A stretch of 64,000 nucleotides of DNA from Parahoeflea alexandrii (GTDB lineage Bacteria; Pseudomonadota; Alphaproteobacteria; Rhizobiales; Rhizobiaceae), in assembly GCF_027214025.1 (NCBI RefSeq), contig NZ_JAPWHB010000001.1, forward strand, positions 124,001 through 188,000, read 5' to 3'. The position numbers and the translations under genes were made by a program. Numbering within the stretch: position 1 is the first letter of the stretch; the number at the start of each line of letters is the position of its first letter. Below the pieces are notes generated by a model that was not told where the DNA came from, made no database searches, and saw only the letters and a program-made list of their open reading frames with translations. Shown here piece after piece: positions 8,013-15,700 of the stretch.

Positions 8013-9335
8013 TCAGGGCTCCATCAAATCATCAAGGTCGGAATAATCGGGCAGAGTGGCGTCAATCGCCCTGCCGTCGCGGATCACGGTTCTGTCGCTT
8101 TCGGGACGGGACAGAAGCTCGGTCAGGCTGCGGCCGCGGAATAGCACCAGGTCGGCCTTGCGGCCGGCAGCCAGCAATCCGGCGTCATCGAGCCGCATGG
8201 CGCGGGCCGGGTTTGCCGCCACGGTCGCCGGCCAGTCGCCGACGGGATGGTCGAAATGTACGATGCGGGTGGCTTCGCGGTAGACCTCGAGCACATCGAG
8301 GTCGCCATAGGCATAGAACGGATCACGGGTGTTGTCGGAGGCGACCGCGACATTGATGCCGCGCGCCGCCATTTCATGCAGCAGGGTGACACCCCGCCAG
8401 CGCGGTGTGGTGGCATCCGGACGGCGGTCCTGCAAGTACATGTTGCACATCGGCAGCGAGACCACAGAAAGGCCTGCGCGGGCGACCTTGTCGAGCGTCG
8501 CCTTTACCCTGTCATCGGGCTGGCGGGCCAGCGAGCAGCAATGGCCGACCATGATTCTGCCTTCAAAGCCATGCCGCAGGGCGGCATCGGCGATGCGGTC
8601 AAGCGAGATGGCGTTGGTATCGTCGGTCTCGTCGGCATGGAAATCGAGATCAAGCCCGAGATCGATGGCTTTTGCGAACATGCGATCCAGCAACATGTCG
8701 AGATCGGGCACCATGTAGGTGACGGCGCCAAGAATGCCCCGATGGCGTGCGATCGTGTCGGCCAGGCGATTGAACCAGCTTTCGTCCAGCGCCTGGTCGA
8801 TGCCGAACAGGCAAGCGCCTTGCAACTCGATGCGGCCTTTCCAGCGCTCCCGCACGGTATCGAAGACAGGCCAGGAGATGTCCTCCTGCGGCGGCACGGA
8901 ATCGATGTGGGTGCGCAACGCGCCGGTGCCGTGGGCATAGGCACAGGCGAGGGAGAACTCCATCCGCCGCTCGACGTCATCGGCAGTCCAGCGCGCGGCA
9001 CGGTCTTCGCCCACGGCGTCCAGCGCCCCGGGGAAACTGCCGTCCGGGTTGGGCTTGCGGGCCCAGATGTGGCCTTTGTCGATATGGGTATGGCAATCGA
9101 CAAAGACCGGGAATGCGATACCGCCACGGCAATCGACTGCTTCGGCAGCAGCGGGTGCGCCTTCGGCGGGGTGGATGGCTTTGATCTCTCCCCGGGAGAT
9201 ATCAACGGCTGCCAGCGCAAAGCCGTCAGTATCGAAGGCAAAGCCCCCGGCGCTTGCCAGATGCGACCGGTGCAACCGGATATTGCCCAGGGTGTAGGTG
9301 CTTGCGGCGGGCAGGGAGATGCTGCGCGGTGTCAC
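8013..9335 (-). CDS. Cytosine-deaminase-like amidohydrolase
   Basis: A 440-residue amidohydrolase-superfamily enzyme closest in layout to cytosine deaminase CodA and related heterocycle deaminases. The metal and catalytic residues are visible in order: H82 and H84 (DCHTHIDKGH), H233 and E236 (FHADETDD), H265 (MVGHCC) and D334 (ASDNTRDPF). It begins directly after the permease stop. Such enzymes remove an exocyclic amine from a ring, for example cytosine, creatinine or isoguanine. The neighbouring importer, RidA and creatininase-family genes suggest an N-heterocycle, but the exact ring cannot be read from the sequence. Confidence 0.8.
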   Translation of the reverse strand: MTPRSISLPAASTYTLGNIRLHRSHLASAGGFAFDTDGFALAAVDISRGEIKAIHPAEGAPAAAEAVDCRGGIAFPVFVDCHTHIDKGHIWARKPNPDGSFPGALDAVGEDRAARWTADDVERRMEFSLACAYAHGTGALRTHIDSVPPQEDISWPVFDTVRERWKGRIELQGACLFGIDQALDESWFNRLADTIARHRGILGAVTYMVPDLDMLLDRMFAKAIDLGLDLDFHADETDDTNAISLDRIADAALRHGFEGRIMVGHCCSLARQPDDRVKATLDKVARAGLSVVSLPMCNMYLQDRRPDATTPRWRGVTLLHEMAARGINVAVASDNTRDPFYAYGDLDVLEVYREATRIVHFDHPVGDWPATVAANPARAMRLDDAGLLAAGRKADLVLFRGRSLTELLSRPESDRTVIRDGRAIDATLPDYSDLDDLMEP

Positions 9336-10187
9336 TCATTGCTCCTGTTTCAGTGCACTCTCGTGCCAGCGATGCAGCACGAGGTGGGAGATCCATGACA
9401 GGGCGAGGAAGATGACGATGCCGGTCAGGGAAATGAGGATCAGGGCGGCGAACAGCCGTGGCGCGTTGAGCCTGTAGCCGGCTTCGATGATGCGCGAGGC
9501 AAGCCCCGAGGACTGTCCGGCGGTGCCCGCGACGAACTCGGCAACCACGGCGCCGATCAGCGCAAGACCGCCGGCGATCTTCAGGCCGCCAAGGAAGTAG
9601 GGCATAGCGGCGGGCAGGCGGAGATGCCACAGGGTCTGCCAGCGGCTGGCGCCGTTGAGCTTGAAATAGTCGATCAGGTTGCGGTCGACGGAATTCAACC
9701 CCAGCGTGGTGTTGGACAGGATCGGGAAGAAGGCGACGATCCAGGCGCAAAGCAAGAGTTTCGTGGTCTGGTCGTCGACATAGATGTTGATCAGCGGAAA
9801 GATCGCCACGATCGGTGTGACCTGCAAGACGATGGCAAACGGAAACAGGCTCATTTCGATCCAGCGGGACTGGGTGAAGAGAACCGACAGCCCGACGCCG
9901 CCGACAACGGCCAGCGCCAGCGACAGCATGGTTATCCGCAAGGTGACCAGCAGCGACGCAAACAGCAGGCCGGCATCCTCGATCAGCGTGTTGAGCACAA
10001 CACCGGGGCGCGGCAGGATGTATTGCGGGATCTCGTTCCAGACGCAGACACGATCCCAGAAGCAGATCGCCGCTGCCATGATGATCAGCGGCAGCAGCCA
10101 GCGGCCGGTACGCTCGAGCTTGCGGCTGCGCTCGCGTCGGGCTTCTTCGGCGTCAATGACGGGCGGGGCTGTTTCAATGGACGACAT
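9336..10187 (-). CDS. ABC transporter permease (NitT/TauT/SsuC type)
   Basis: A 283-residue inner-membrane permease of the BPD_transp_1 class with about six hydrophobic segments. The EAA-type coupling loop is FKLNGASRWQTLWHLRLPAAMP. The frame is open to 10295, but the start at 10187 (MSSIETAPPV) gives the normal N-terminus and a 14-base overlap with the ATPase gene, so I chose it. It is fused in an operon with the ATPase upstream and the cytosine-deaminase-like gene downstream. The family moves nitrate, taurine, alkanesulfonates, and thiamine-precursor pyrimidines. Confidence 0.85.
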   Translation of the reverse strand: MSSIETAPPVIDAEEARRERSRKLERTGRWLLPLIIMAAAICFWDRVCVWNEIPQYILPRPGVVLNTLIEDAGLLFASLLVTLRITMLSLALAVVGGVGLSVLFTQSRWIEMSLFPFAIVLQVTPIVAIFPLINIYVDDQTTKLLLCAWIVAFFPILSNTTLGLNSVDRNLIDYFKLNGASRWQTLWHLRLPAAMPYFLGGLKIAGGLALIGAVVAEFVAGTAGQSSGLASRIIEAGYRLNAPRLFAALILISLTGIVIFLALSWISHLVLHRWHESALKQEQ

Positions 10188-10959
10188 CTGCGGCCTCCAT
10201 GCCCATGGCGCGCGACAGGGTGTCGGACGTATTGCGGCAAAGCTCGGCATAGTGCGCCGATGTCCTGAATGCCGCGTCGCGCGGGTAGGGCGCATTGATC
10301 GTCAGTTCTTCGAACACGCGGCCAGGATGGGCGGCCATGACGGTGATGCGGTTTGACAGGAACACGCTTTCGAAAACCGAATGGGTAACGAACAGCACGG
10401 TGAAGCGGCGTTCCTGCCAGAGTTCGAGCAGATCATTGTTGAGCTTGAACCGGGTGATCTCGTCGAGGGCCGCGAAAGGCTCGTCCATCAGCAGCATGCG
10501 CGGGCGCGTCACCAGTCCGCGGGCGATGGAAACCCGCATCTTCATCCCGCCCGACAACTCCCTTGGCACGGCGGTCTCGAAGCCCGTGAGATGCACCCGT
10601 TCGAGCACCTCGGCAATCTGCGGTTCGGCATCCTTGCGCGAGACGCCGCGCAACCGCAACGGCAGCCAGACATTGTCATAGACGCTGGCCCAGGGCAGCA
10701 GGGTTGGCTCCTGGAAGACGAAGCCGATGTCGTTCTGCTGAAGCGTCGGGCCGCGCCAGTCGACCACGCCGGAGGTGGGTGAGGACAGGCCGGCGATGAT
10801 CCGCAAGGCGGTCGACTTGCCACAGCCCGACGGGCCGAGAAGGCTCATGAAGTCGCCCTCGTTGACGGTCAGGTTGACCCGCTCCAGCGCGGTGACGCCG
10901 GATGCGAATGTCTTGCCAATGGATTGCAGGATCAGGAAAGGATTTGTCCGGTCGGGCAT
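10174..10959 (-). CDS. ABC transporter ATP-binding protein (NitT/TauT/SsuB type)
   Basis: A 261-residue ATPase with Walker A GPSGCGKST, Q-loop region GFVFQEPTLLPWASV, signature LSGGMKMRVSIARGL and Walker B MLLMDEPFAALDE, followed by the switch histidine in FVTHSVFE. The LPWASVYDN stretch is typical of the SsuB/TauB subfamily. It energises the permease encoded next. It is separated from the binding-protein gene by a strong hairpin at 10994-11024, so the binding protein can be made in excess. Confidence 0.9.
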   Translation of the reverse strand: MPDRTNPFLILQSIGKTFASGVTALERVNLTVNEGDFMSLLGPSGCGKSTALRIIAGLSSPTSGVVDWRGPTLQQNDIGFVFQEPTLLPWASVYDNVWLPLRLRGVSRKDAEPQIAEVLERVHLTGFETAVPRELSGGMKMRVSIARGLVTRPRMLLMDEPFAALDEITRFKLNNDLLELWQERRFTVLFVTHSVFESVFLSNRITVMAAHPGRVFEELTINAPYPRDAAFRTSAHYAELCRNTSDTLSRAMGMEAADVVH

Positions 10960-10993
10960 GGGTGTCCAGAGGATCGTCTTGCAGGATCAGAAG

Positions 10994-11024
10994 ACCCGCC
11001 CGGACGCGTGCGATCCGGGCGGGT
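10994..11024 (-). terminator. Hairpin between binding-protein and ATPase genes
   Basis: ACCCGCCCGGA (10994-11004) and TCCGGGCGGGT (11014-11024) form a perfect 11-bp stem with a 9-nt loop, placed just after the binding-protein stop. On the minus strand no strong T-run follows, so it is more likely an attenuating or 3'-end-protecting hairpin than a full terminator. Such elements usually raise binding-protein levels relative to the membrane parts. Confidence 0.6.
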
Positions 11025-11031
11025 GGATGTC

Positions 11032-12033
11032 TTACTTCTTCAGGTCGAGCCCGACACCTTTGTTGACATAGTCGAGTGTGTAGGAGGCCTTGATGTCGAG
11101 GCCGTCCTTGACCACGCCGGCCTTGACCATCTTGGCATAGAAGCTCTCGACGCGCGCATCGGTCATGGCGCCGATACCCATTGTTTCGGTGTCGCCGGAA
11201 TCTACGATACCGTATTCCTTCAACTCTTTGATCGAGAAGGCGATCTGTTCGTCCGTCATATCCGGATTGTCCTTCTGGATCAGGGCATTGGCGGCAGCGT
11301 TGTCGCCATAGAGATAGTTGTACCAGCCCTTGATCGAGCCTTCGACAAAGCATTTGACGGCTTCCGGCTTGCTGTCGATGGTTGCCTGCATCACCTCGAT
11401 TGTGGTCGAGTAGGTGTCAAAGCCGTAATCGGCGACAAGGAACAGGTTGGGAATGAAGCCGCCTTCACGCTGAACGGCGTACGGCTCGGAGGTGATGTAT
11501 CCCTGCTGCGCCGATTTCGGGTTGGCGATGAACGGAGCAGGATTGAAGGTGTAGGGCACCCGCTTGGAGGCATCAAAGCCGAATTCGGTGATCATCCACT
11601 GATAGTAGCTCTGGAAGCCCTGATCGCCGAGAATGAACTGTTCGGCATTCTTGAGGTCTTCCCAGGTGTCGAGGCCTTGACCGGGATGGGTCATCAGCAC
11701 TTGCGGTTCCTTCTGAAACGATGCCGCGACGACCTTGACTGGAATGTTCTGCTCAACGGCCGAGAAGGCCTCAAGCAGGTTGCCGCCCATGTGGAACTCG
11801 ATCTTGCCGGCGAGCAGCAGCGCGCGGTTGTTCACCTGCGGGCCGCCCTGGGCGATGGTCACATCGAGGCCGCAGGCGGCGTAGGTGCCGTCGGCGACGG
11901 ATTGATAGAAGCCGCCATGTTCGGGCTGGGCAAGCCAGTTTGTTCCGAACGTGACCTTCTCGGCGGCAGAAGCCTGAGCGCCCATGGCCAGAACGACCGC
12001 CAGAGCGGCCGAGGAACGAAGAAGAAGCGTCAT
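11032..12033 (-). CDS. ABC transporter substrate-binding protein (NMT1/THI5-like)
   Basis: A 333-residue periplasmic binding protein. A Sec signal peptide (TLLLRSSAALAVVLAMG, cleavage after AQASA) precedes the mature start AEKVTFGTNWLAQPEHGGFY, which is typical of the NMT1/THI5-like group that binds pyrimidines and related small molecules. ATG 12033 is chosen because AAGGG lies 9 bases before it; ATG 12042 is an in-frame alternative. It heads the minus-strand operon. The cognate ligand is probably the heterocycle later processed by the deaminase, FAD oxidoreductase and divergent amidohydrolase. A thiamine-pyrimidine precursor is an alternative. Confidence 0.85.
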   Translation of the reverse strand: MTLLLRSSAALAVVLAMGAQASAAEKVTFGTNWLAQPEHGGFYQSVADGTYAACGLDVTIAQGGPQVNNRALLLAGKIEFHMGGNLLEAFSAVEQNIPVKVVAASFQKEPQVLMTHPGQGLDTWEDLKNAEQFILGDQGFQSYYQWMITEFGFDASKRVPYTFNPAPFIANPKSAQQGYITSEPYAVQREGGFIPNLFLVADYGFDTYSTTIEVMQATIDSKPEAVKCFVEGSIKGWYNYLYGDNAAANALIQKDNPDMTDEQIAFSIKELKEYGIVDSGDTETMGIGAMTDARVESFYAKMVKAGVVKDGLDIKASYTLDYVNKGVGLDLKK

Positions 12034-12326
12034 GTACACCATCCCTTGGTTTTGGTCGGGGATGCGAATCATCCCTCGTAATTTTACCAACATTCCTACC
12101 TTGCAAGCGTCATGCCATGACAAGCCGCGCAGGTCTTGCCACGGGTTTCCGGCGCCTGCTGCTTGCGCTTTTTGGGAAACTGCCTTCGGAATAATCCGGT
12201 TGCCCAAAAAAAAGCCCGAAAACGAAAACACTTTGCAGAGTGAACCATTCCAGTCCTGTTTGGAATAGACTGACAAAACTTTGTCGGGTTAATGAACACC
12301 GATCTTGTCTGCCGGGGATTGCCGCC
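12034..12326. promoter_or_regulatory. Divergent control region with two inverted repeats
   Basis: This 293-base region separates the importer operon (minus) from the RidA gene (plus). Two perfect short inverted repeats sit together: ATTCCA (12247-12252) with TGGAAT (12261-12266), and GACAAA (12272-12277) with TTTGTC (12280-12285). They are good candidates for the operator of a shared regulator. No known riboswitch core, including TPP, was recognised on either strand. No convincing promoter pair could be fixed. Confidence 0.45.
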
Positions 12327-12713
12327 GTGAAGCACCATACACCAGAAACGATAAAGGCGCCGTTCGCCCGCTACAGCCACGGGGTGGAAGTCCCGCCGGG
12401 ATATCGGCTGATGCTTTGTTCCGGGCAGCTGTCGATCAGCGTCGACGGCGACATTCCGGAAACGGCGGAGGCGCAGACGGAACTGTGCTTCCAGAATGTC
12501 GGCGCGATCCTGGAAGCGGCCGGAATGTCTCTGAAGGATATCGTGCGGATCAACGCCTACGTCACGGATCGGGCACATTTGCCCGGCTACATGAAAGTGC
12601 GGGACCGCCTGTTTGCCGATCCGGCGCCGGCCTCGACACTGATGATCGTCTCGGGCTTTGCGCGCGAGGCCTTCAAGGTGGAAATCGAGGTTATTGCCGC
12701 TGCGCCGGAATGA
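12327..12713 (+). CDS. RidA family protein (YjgF/YER057c/UK114)
   Basis: A 128-residue RidA-family protein, normally a trimer that hydrolyses reactive enamines or imines to ketones and ammonia. The frame is open to 12240, but the GTG at 12327 has CGGGG 8 bases upstream and gives the right length. Visible family features are LMLCSGQLSISVDGDIPETAEAQ and the C-terminal EVEIEVIAAAPE-like end (read here as KVEIEVIAAAPE). The canonical active-site arginine region is replaced by PASTLMIVSGFA, so it may belong to a non-canonical Rid subgroup. It is followed after 13 bases by the creatininase-family gene and is divergent from the importer operon. Confidence 0.8.
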   Translation: MKHHTPETIKAPFARYSHGVEVPPGYRLMLCSGQLSISVDGDIPETAEAQTELCFQNVGAILEAAGMSLKDIVRINAYVTDRAHLPGYMKVRDRLFADPAPASTLMIVSGFAREAFKVEIEVIAAAPE

Positions 12714-12726
12714 AAGTTGAGGGAAC

Positions 12727-13527
12727 ATGATGATGAAGCGGAAAATCTGGTGGGGCGATTTCACCACACGCGAGTTCGAGGGGCTTGATCCGGAGACGAC
12801 GATCGCGGTGTTGCCCGTGGCAGCCATTGAACAGCACGGGCCGCATCTGCCGGTGTCGACCGACAGTTCGATCATGCAGGGCATGCTCGAGACGGTGATC
12901 GACCGGGTGCCAGAAGATCTCGATATCCGGATCCTTCCTATCCAGTGTGTCGGCAAATCCAACGAGCATCAGCATGCGGCGGGCACGCTAACGATCCCGG
13001 TGACGACGCTGATCGAGCACTGGATCGAACTGGGTCACTCGATCGCCCGCGCCGGCATCCGCAAGGTGGTGCTGGTCAATTCGCATGGCGGCAACGAAGA
13101 GGTGATGGGCATTGTCGCCCGCGAGTTGCGGGTCCGGGCAAGGATGCTGGCGGTCAAGACCTCGTGGATGCGGTTCGGCCTGCCGGCGGGAATGTACAGT
13201 GCGACAGAGACGTCCTACGGCATCCACGGCGGCGACGTCGAAACATCCCTGATGCTGCATTTCCGTCCGGATCTTGTCGTCTTCGACAAGGCGGAGAATT
13301 TCGTCTCGGCGGTGACGCGCGCCGAAGGCGAGTTCGAACTGCTGCGCCATACCGGCACCCATGCCTTTGCCTGGATCGCCAGCGACCTCAACCCTTCGGG
13401 AGCGGTCGGCGAGGCCGCCCTGGCAACAGCTGAAAAGGGCGAGGCGACGGCCCGGCATCAGGCCGAAGGATTTATCCGGCTGATGAACGATGTAAGATCC
13501 GCCAAGCTCGACGACTGGCTCGCCTGA
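12727..13527 (+). CDS. Creatininase family amidohydrolase
   Basis: A 266-residue metal-dependent amidohydrolase of the creatininase family. The N-terminal metal motif is E35-Q-H37-G-P-H40-L-P with D46 (STDSS), followed by NSHGGNEE and the HGGDVETSLML segment, all expected ligands. Family members open creatinine, deformylate riboflavin/F420 intermediates, or trim peptide tails, so creatinine is not a safe substrate call. It is co-transcribed with RidA and divergent from a deaminase/importer operon, which suggests hydrolysis of a cyclic or acyclic amide made downstream of deamination. Confidence 0.85.
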   Translation: MMMKRKIWWGDFTTREFEGLDPETTIAVLPVAAIEQHGPHLPVSTDSSIMQGMLETVIDRVPEDLDIRILPIQCVGKSNEHQHAAGTLTIPVTTLIEHWIELGHSIARAGIRKVVLVNSHGGNEEVMGIVARELRVRARMLAVKTSWMRFGLPAGMYSATETSYGIHGGDVETSLMLHFRPDLVVFDKAENFVSAVTRAEGEFELLRHTGTHAFAWIASDLNPSGAVGEAALATAEKGEATARHQAEGFIRLMNDVRSAKLDDWLA

Positions 13528-13548
13528 CAACGCCGGACCTTGTCTGCG

Positions 13549-13917
13549 TCAGGGCTTGGGTATGGTTTTGATACGGCCGACCATTTCCACGATGTCGACC
13601 TTGAGAAGTTTCGAAAACTTGACGTTGATGGTGAATTTGCCCTGCGATCTTGCCTTGCCGCGGACCTGGTCGATGATACCGGGAATGGTCAGGCGCACGT
13701 CATCAATCCTGCGGGGAAAATAGTCGGAGGTCAGCAGGCAGCCATCCTCGCACAGATTGACCATCCAGCAGGGCACCGAAATTTCCTCTTCGCGTCCACG
13801 CTGACGGACACGGGCGATCACCGGGCAGTTTGCGTCGCGACGCGGAAAGACGCGCCGCTCATCCTTGATCTCGTCAAGGGACTGGGTGATCAGGTAATTT
13901 TTCGGCTTCATGGACAA
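13549..13917 (-). CDS. PilZ domain protein
   Basis: A 122-residue single-domain PilZ-type protein, probably a cyclic-di-GMP receptor. The arginine motif is RRVFPRRD near residue 21-28, and the second motif appears as NLCEDGCLL (consensus D/N-x-S-x-x-G), with Cys in place of the Ser. That change could weaken c-di-GMP binding. It stands alone, converging with the creatininase gene and following the heme operon. A 6-bp inverted repeat lies just upstream of its start (13925-13944). Confidence 0.75.
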   Translation of the reverse strand: MSMKPKNYLITQSLDEIKDERRVFPRRDANCPVIARVRQRGREEEISVPCWMVNLCEDGCLLTSDYFPRRIDDVRLTIPGIIDQVRGKARSQGKFTINVKFSKLLKVDIVEMVGRIKTIPKP

Positions 13918-13924
13918 ACCCTCA

Positions 13925-13944
13925 CTTAGCCGCAGACAGCTAAG
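13925..13944. promoter_or_regulatory. Inverted repeat in the PilZ gene leader
   Basis: CTTAGC (13925-13930) and GCTAAG (13939-13944) are perfect complements around an 8-nt spacer, starting 8 bases before the PilZ start codon. The hairpin would lie at or next to the ribosome-binding site, so it may control translation; an operator is the alternative. Confidence 0.35.
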
Positions 13945-14063
13945 CGCAGAGCTTGCCGCACGGAAGCTAATTAAGGGTTTATTTATTTGCTCGATAGTGA
14001 GGGGTTATTCGACTTTGCCGGTCGAAGCCAGGATCGCCATTGCCCGACTGTGCTCTGCCCATG

Positions 14064-14099
14064 GCATTGGATGGCCGGGCTGCTGCGCCCGGCCAATGC
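14064..14099 (-). terminator. Hairpin at the end of the hmuQ operon
   Basis: GGCCGGG (14073-14079) pairs with CCCGGCC (14088-14094), extended by GCATT/AATGC arms (14064-14068 and 14095-14099) with a small bulge. It lies 30 bases after the hmuQ stop on the minus strand. No U-run follows in that direction, so it may be a 3'-stabilising hairpin or a factor-assisted terminator. Confidence 0.45.
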
Positions 14100-14128
14100 T
14101 TGTCATTGCCAGTACCGCCCATGCGGTT

Positions 14129-14443
14129 TCAGGCGTCGAGAACGGCCTCGAAGCCTTCGAAATTCGGGTGGCCGGCATACATTCCCTTGTTGTTGCCCGC
14201 ATTCTTGTGGGCGTTGCGGAAATTCTCCGAATGGGTCCAGTCGATGAAGTTCTCATGCGACTGCCAGACCGTGTGGGATGCATACAGCGTTTGCCCGGTC
14301 GTGTCGTTTTTCGGGCCCTTGAGCAGGTGAAACGTCTTGAAGCCGGGAACCTCGGACAGGCTGGAGTCGCGATTGCGCCAGACATTTTCGAAAGCTTCCT
14401 CATGGCCTTCATTGATGATGAATCGGTTCATTGCGATAAACAT
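14129..14443 (-). CDS. hmuQ: Heme-degrading monooxygenase (ABM/IsdG-like, HmuQ)
   Basis: A 104-residue antibiotic-biosynthesis-monooxygenase-fold protein. It has the features of IsdG-type heme oxygenases as found in rhizobia (HmuQ/HmuD): a short start FIAMNRFIINEGHEEAFENVW, the PGFKTFHLLKG strand, then SHTVWQSHENFIDWTHSENF with candidate heme-ligand histidines. AAAGGAG precedes the ATG at a good distance. It is the last gene of the hmuR-exbB-exbD-exbD-tonB operon and should release iron from imported heme in the cytoplasm. An upstream small ORF overlaps its start by 16 bases. Confidence 0.85.
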   Translation of the reverse strand: MFIAMNRFIINEGHEEAFENVWRNRDSSLSEVPGFKTFHLLKGPKNDTTGQTLYASHTVWQSHENFIDWTHSENFRNAHKNAGNNKGMYAGHPNFEGFEAVLDA

Positions 14444-14676
14444 GCGGTCTTCTCCTTTGTGTGGTGTTGAACTGGTGAATTTGATTCCAGGGACAACCCT
14501 GAGTCCCGTGAAATGTGGTTGATTGCTGCTTTTGCCTTGAGTTCTTCTGATCCTCCGACCGAATCTTGATCAAGCTGCGCTAGAGTGAGCAGATCGATAA
14601 ATCCCGCTTCACCGGGCATCTGTTCGCTGGCGGACTTGTGCAGGTGCAATCGGCAAAGGGTCTGGAAACGGTGCAT
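14428..14676 (-). CDS. Possible small protein between tonB and hmuQ
   Basis: An 82-codon frame beginning 4 bases after the tonB stop. GGAGA in the last tonB codons is well placed as its ribosome-binding site, and the frame runs 16 bases into hmuQ. This is the layout of a translationally coupled gene. The protein (start MHRFQTLCRLHLHKSASEQM) has no membrane segment and no family I recognise. The first 30-40 codons have the local codon bias; the second half does so less well, so it may be a shorter peptide, a degenerate gene or a chance frame. No function is proposed beyond its place in the heme operon. Confidence 0.45.
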   Translation of the reverse strand: MHRFQTLCRLHLHKSASEQMPGEAGFIDLLTLAQLDQDSVGGSEELKAKAAINHISRDSGLSLESNSPVQHHTKEKTACLSQ

Positions 14677-14680
14677 CTGA

Positions 14681-15700
14681 TTATCTCCGGAACTCGATCG
14701 GAATGACAAAGCGGGTCCGCGCGCCCACCGGTGGCGCAGCGAAAGGGGCTGCACGCCTGACGTGGTCGATTGCAGCCTTGTCAACCCTGGCGTTGCCGGA
14801 GCTTCTCGACACGGTGACACTGACTGCCTGGCCGCTGGCGGTGACGTGGAAACTGACATGAGCCACACCCTTGCCGCCGGCGTTCCTCTGCCTCGTTCTT
14901 GCAATCTTTGTATAGACCTTGCCCGGATAGTTGGCCGCTGCGGCATTGCCCGAATTGGCCGATGTCGGCTTCGATTTGCTCTTGCCGCTGGAGGTGGCGC
15001 TGGCCGAGGACTTGCCGTCCCGGGATCCGGCCTTGTTGTTGACCTGTGATCTCGAGGTCTCGCTCCCGGCGCTGGATTTGGTGCGTGGTTTGTCCTGCTT
15101 TGGCGATTTCTGCGCCGGTTTGGGCTTGGGCAGCGGCACCGCGACGGGCTTTGGTTCTTCTACCGGGGTGATGGTTTCCGCCGGCTTGAGCGGTTTGATC
15201 TGGTCCGGCTCGCGCGGTTCGGTTTTCGTGGGCGTGATGCGGTGCGGCTGTTCACGTCTCGGCTCAGCCGCGGGCGTTTCCGGAACGACGGCTTCCAGCC
15301 TTTTGGCTGCGGATGGCGCGACAGGCCCATCATCCTGCGTGGGTTCCAGCTTGTACAGGCTCGGTGACGGAGCATTCGGCACCGGCACGGTAGCCGGCAC
15401 GGTGGCTTGCGGAGGGGATGCGACCGGTTGAGTGACCGGCGTACGAGGTGTTGGCGGTGTGACAGGTGGCGGGCTCGCGATCGCCGTTGCTTCCGGCTCG
15501 ACCGGATCGAGCCTGTCGCCAGCCTTGATCAGGTCGGCAAAATCGCTGCCCAGGACTGCCTCGGTCTCGCCATCGCCTCCCTCGACCAGGGTCTCCTGAC
15601 CGAATTCCGGCGATATTGCCATGGCCGCGACATGCAGCAGGGACGAAGCCAGCAATGCAACGAGCGCCGCCAGACGCAATCTGGAGGGGCGGGAGATCAT
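14681..15700 (-). CDS. tonB: TonB energy transducer
   Basis: A 339-residue TonB-family protein that spans the periplasm and passes proton-motive force to the heme receptor. An N-terminal membrane anchor (LAALVALLASSLLHVAAMA) is followed by a long Pro/Lys/Glu-rich linker (about residues 70-240). The C-terminal TonB domain has YPGKVYTKIARTRQRNAGGKG and VSRSSGNARVDKAAIDHV, ending in RFVIPIEFRR. The start overlaps the exbD stop by 4 bases. The linker is longer than in E. coli TonB (239 residues in total). Confidence 0.9.
   Translation of the reverse strand: MISRPSRLRLAALVALLASSLLHVAAMAISPEFGQETLVEGGDGETEAVLGSDFADLIKAGDRLDPVEPEATAIASPPPVTPPTPRTPVTQPVASPPQATVPATVPVPNAPSPSLYKLEPTQDDGPVAPSAAKRLEAVVPETPAAEPRREQPHRITPTKTEPREPDQIKPLKPAETITPVEEPKPVAVPLPKPKPAQKSPKQDKPRTKSSAGSETSRSQVNNKAGSRDGKSSASATSSGKSKSKPTSANSGNAAAANYPGKVYTKIARTRQRNAGGKGVAHVSFHVTASGQAVSVTVSRSSGNARVDKAAIDHVRRAAPFAAPPVGARTRFVIPIEFRR

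Noticed and set aside
6492-8144. A 550-codon plus-strand frame opposite the FAD oxidoreductase
   Set aside because: The minus strand has a coherent FAD-binding protein in an operon with 3-10 base gaps; the plus frame has low complexity and no motif.
12034-12326. Possible TPP or other riboswitch upstream of the NMT1-like binding protein
   Set aside because: No conserved TPP core or other known aptamer pattern could be found on the minus strand.
12727-13527. Calling the gene creatinine amidohydrolase
   Set aside because: The metal ligands fit the family, but family members have many substrates and no creatinase or sarcosine gene is nearby.
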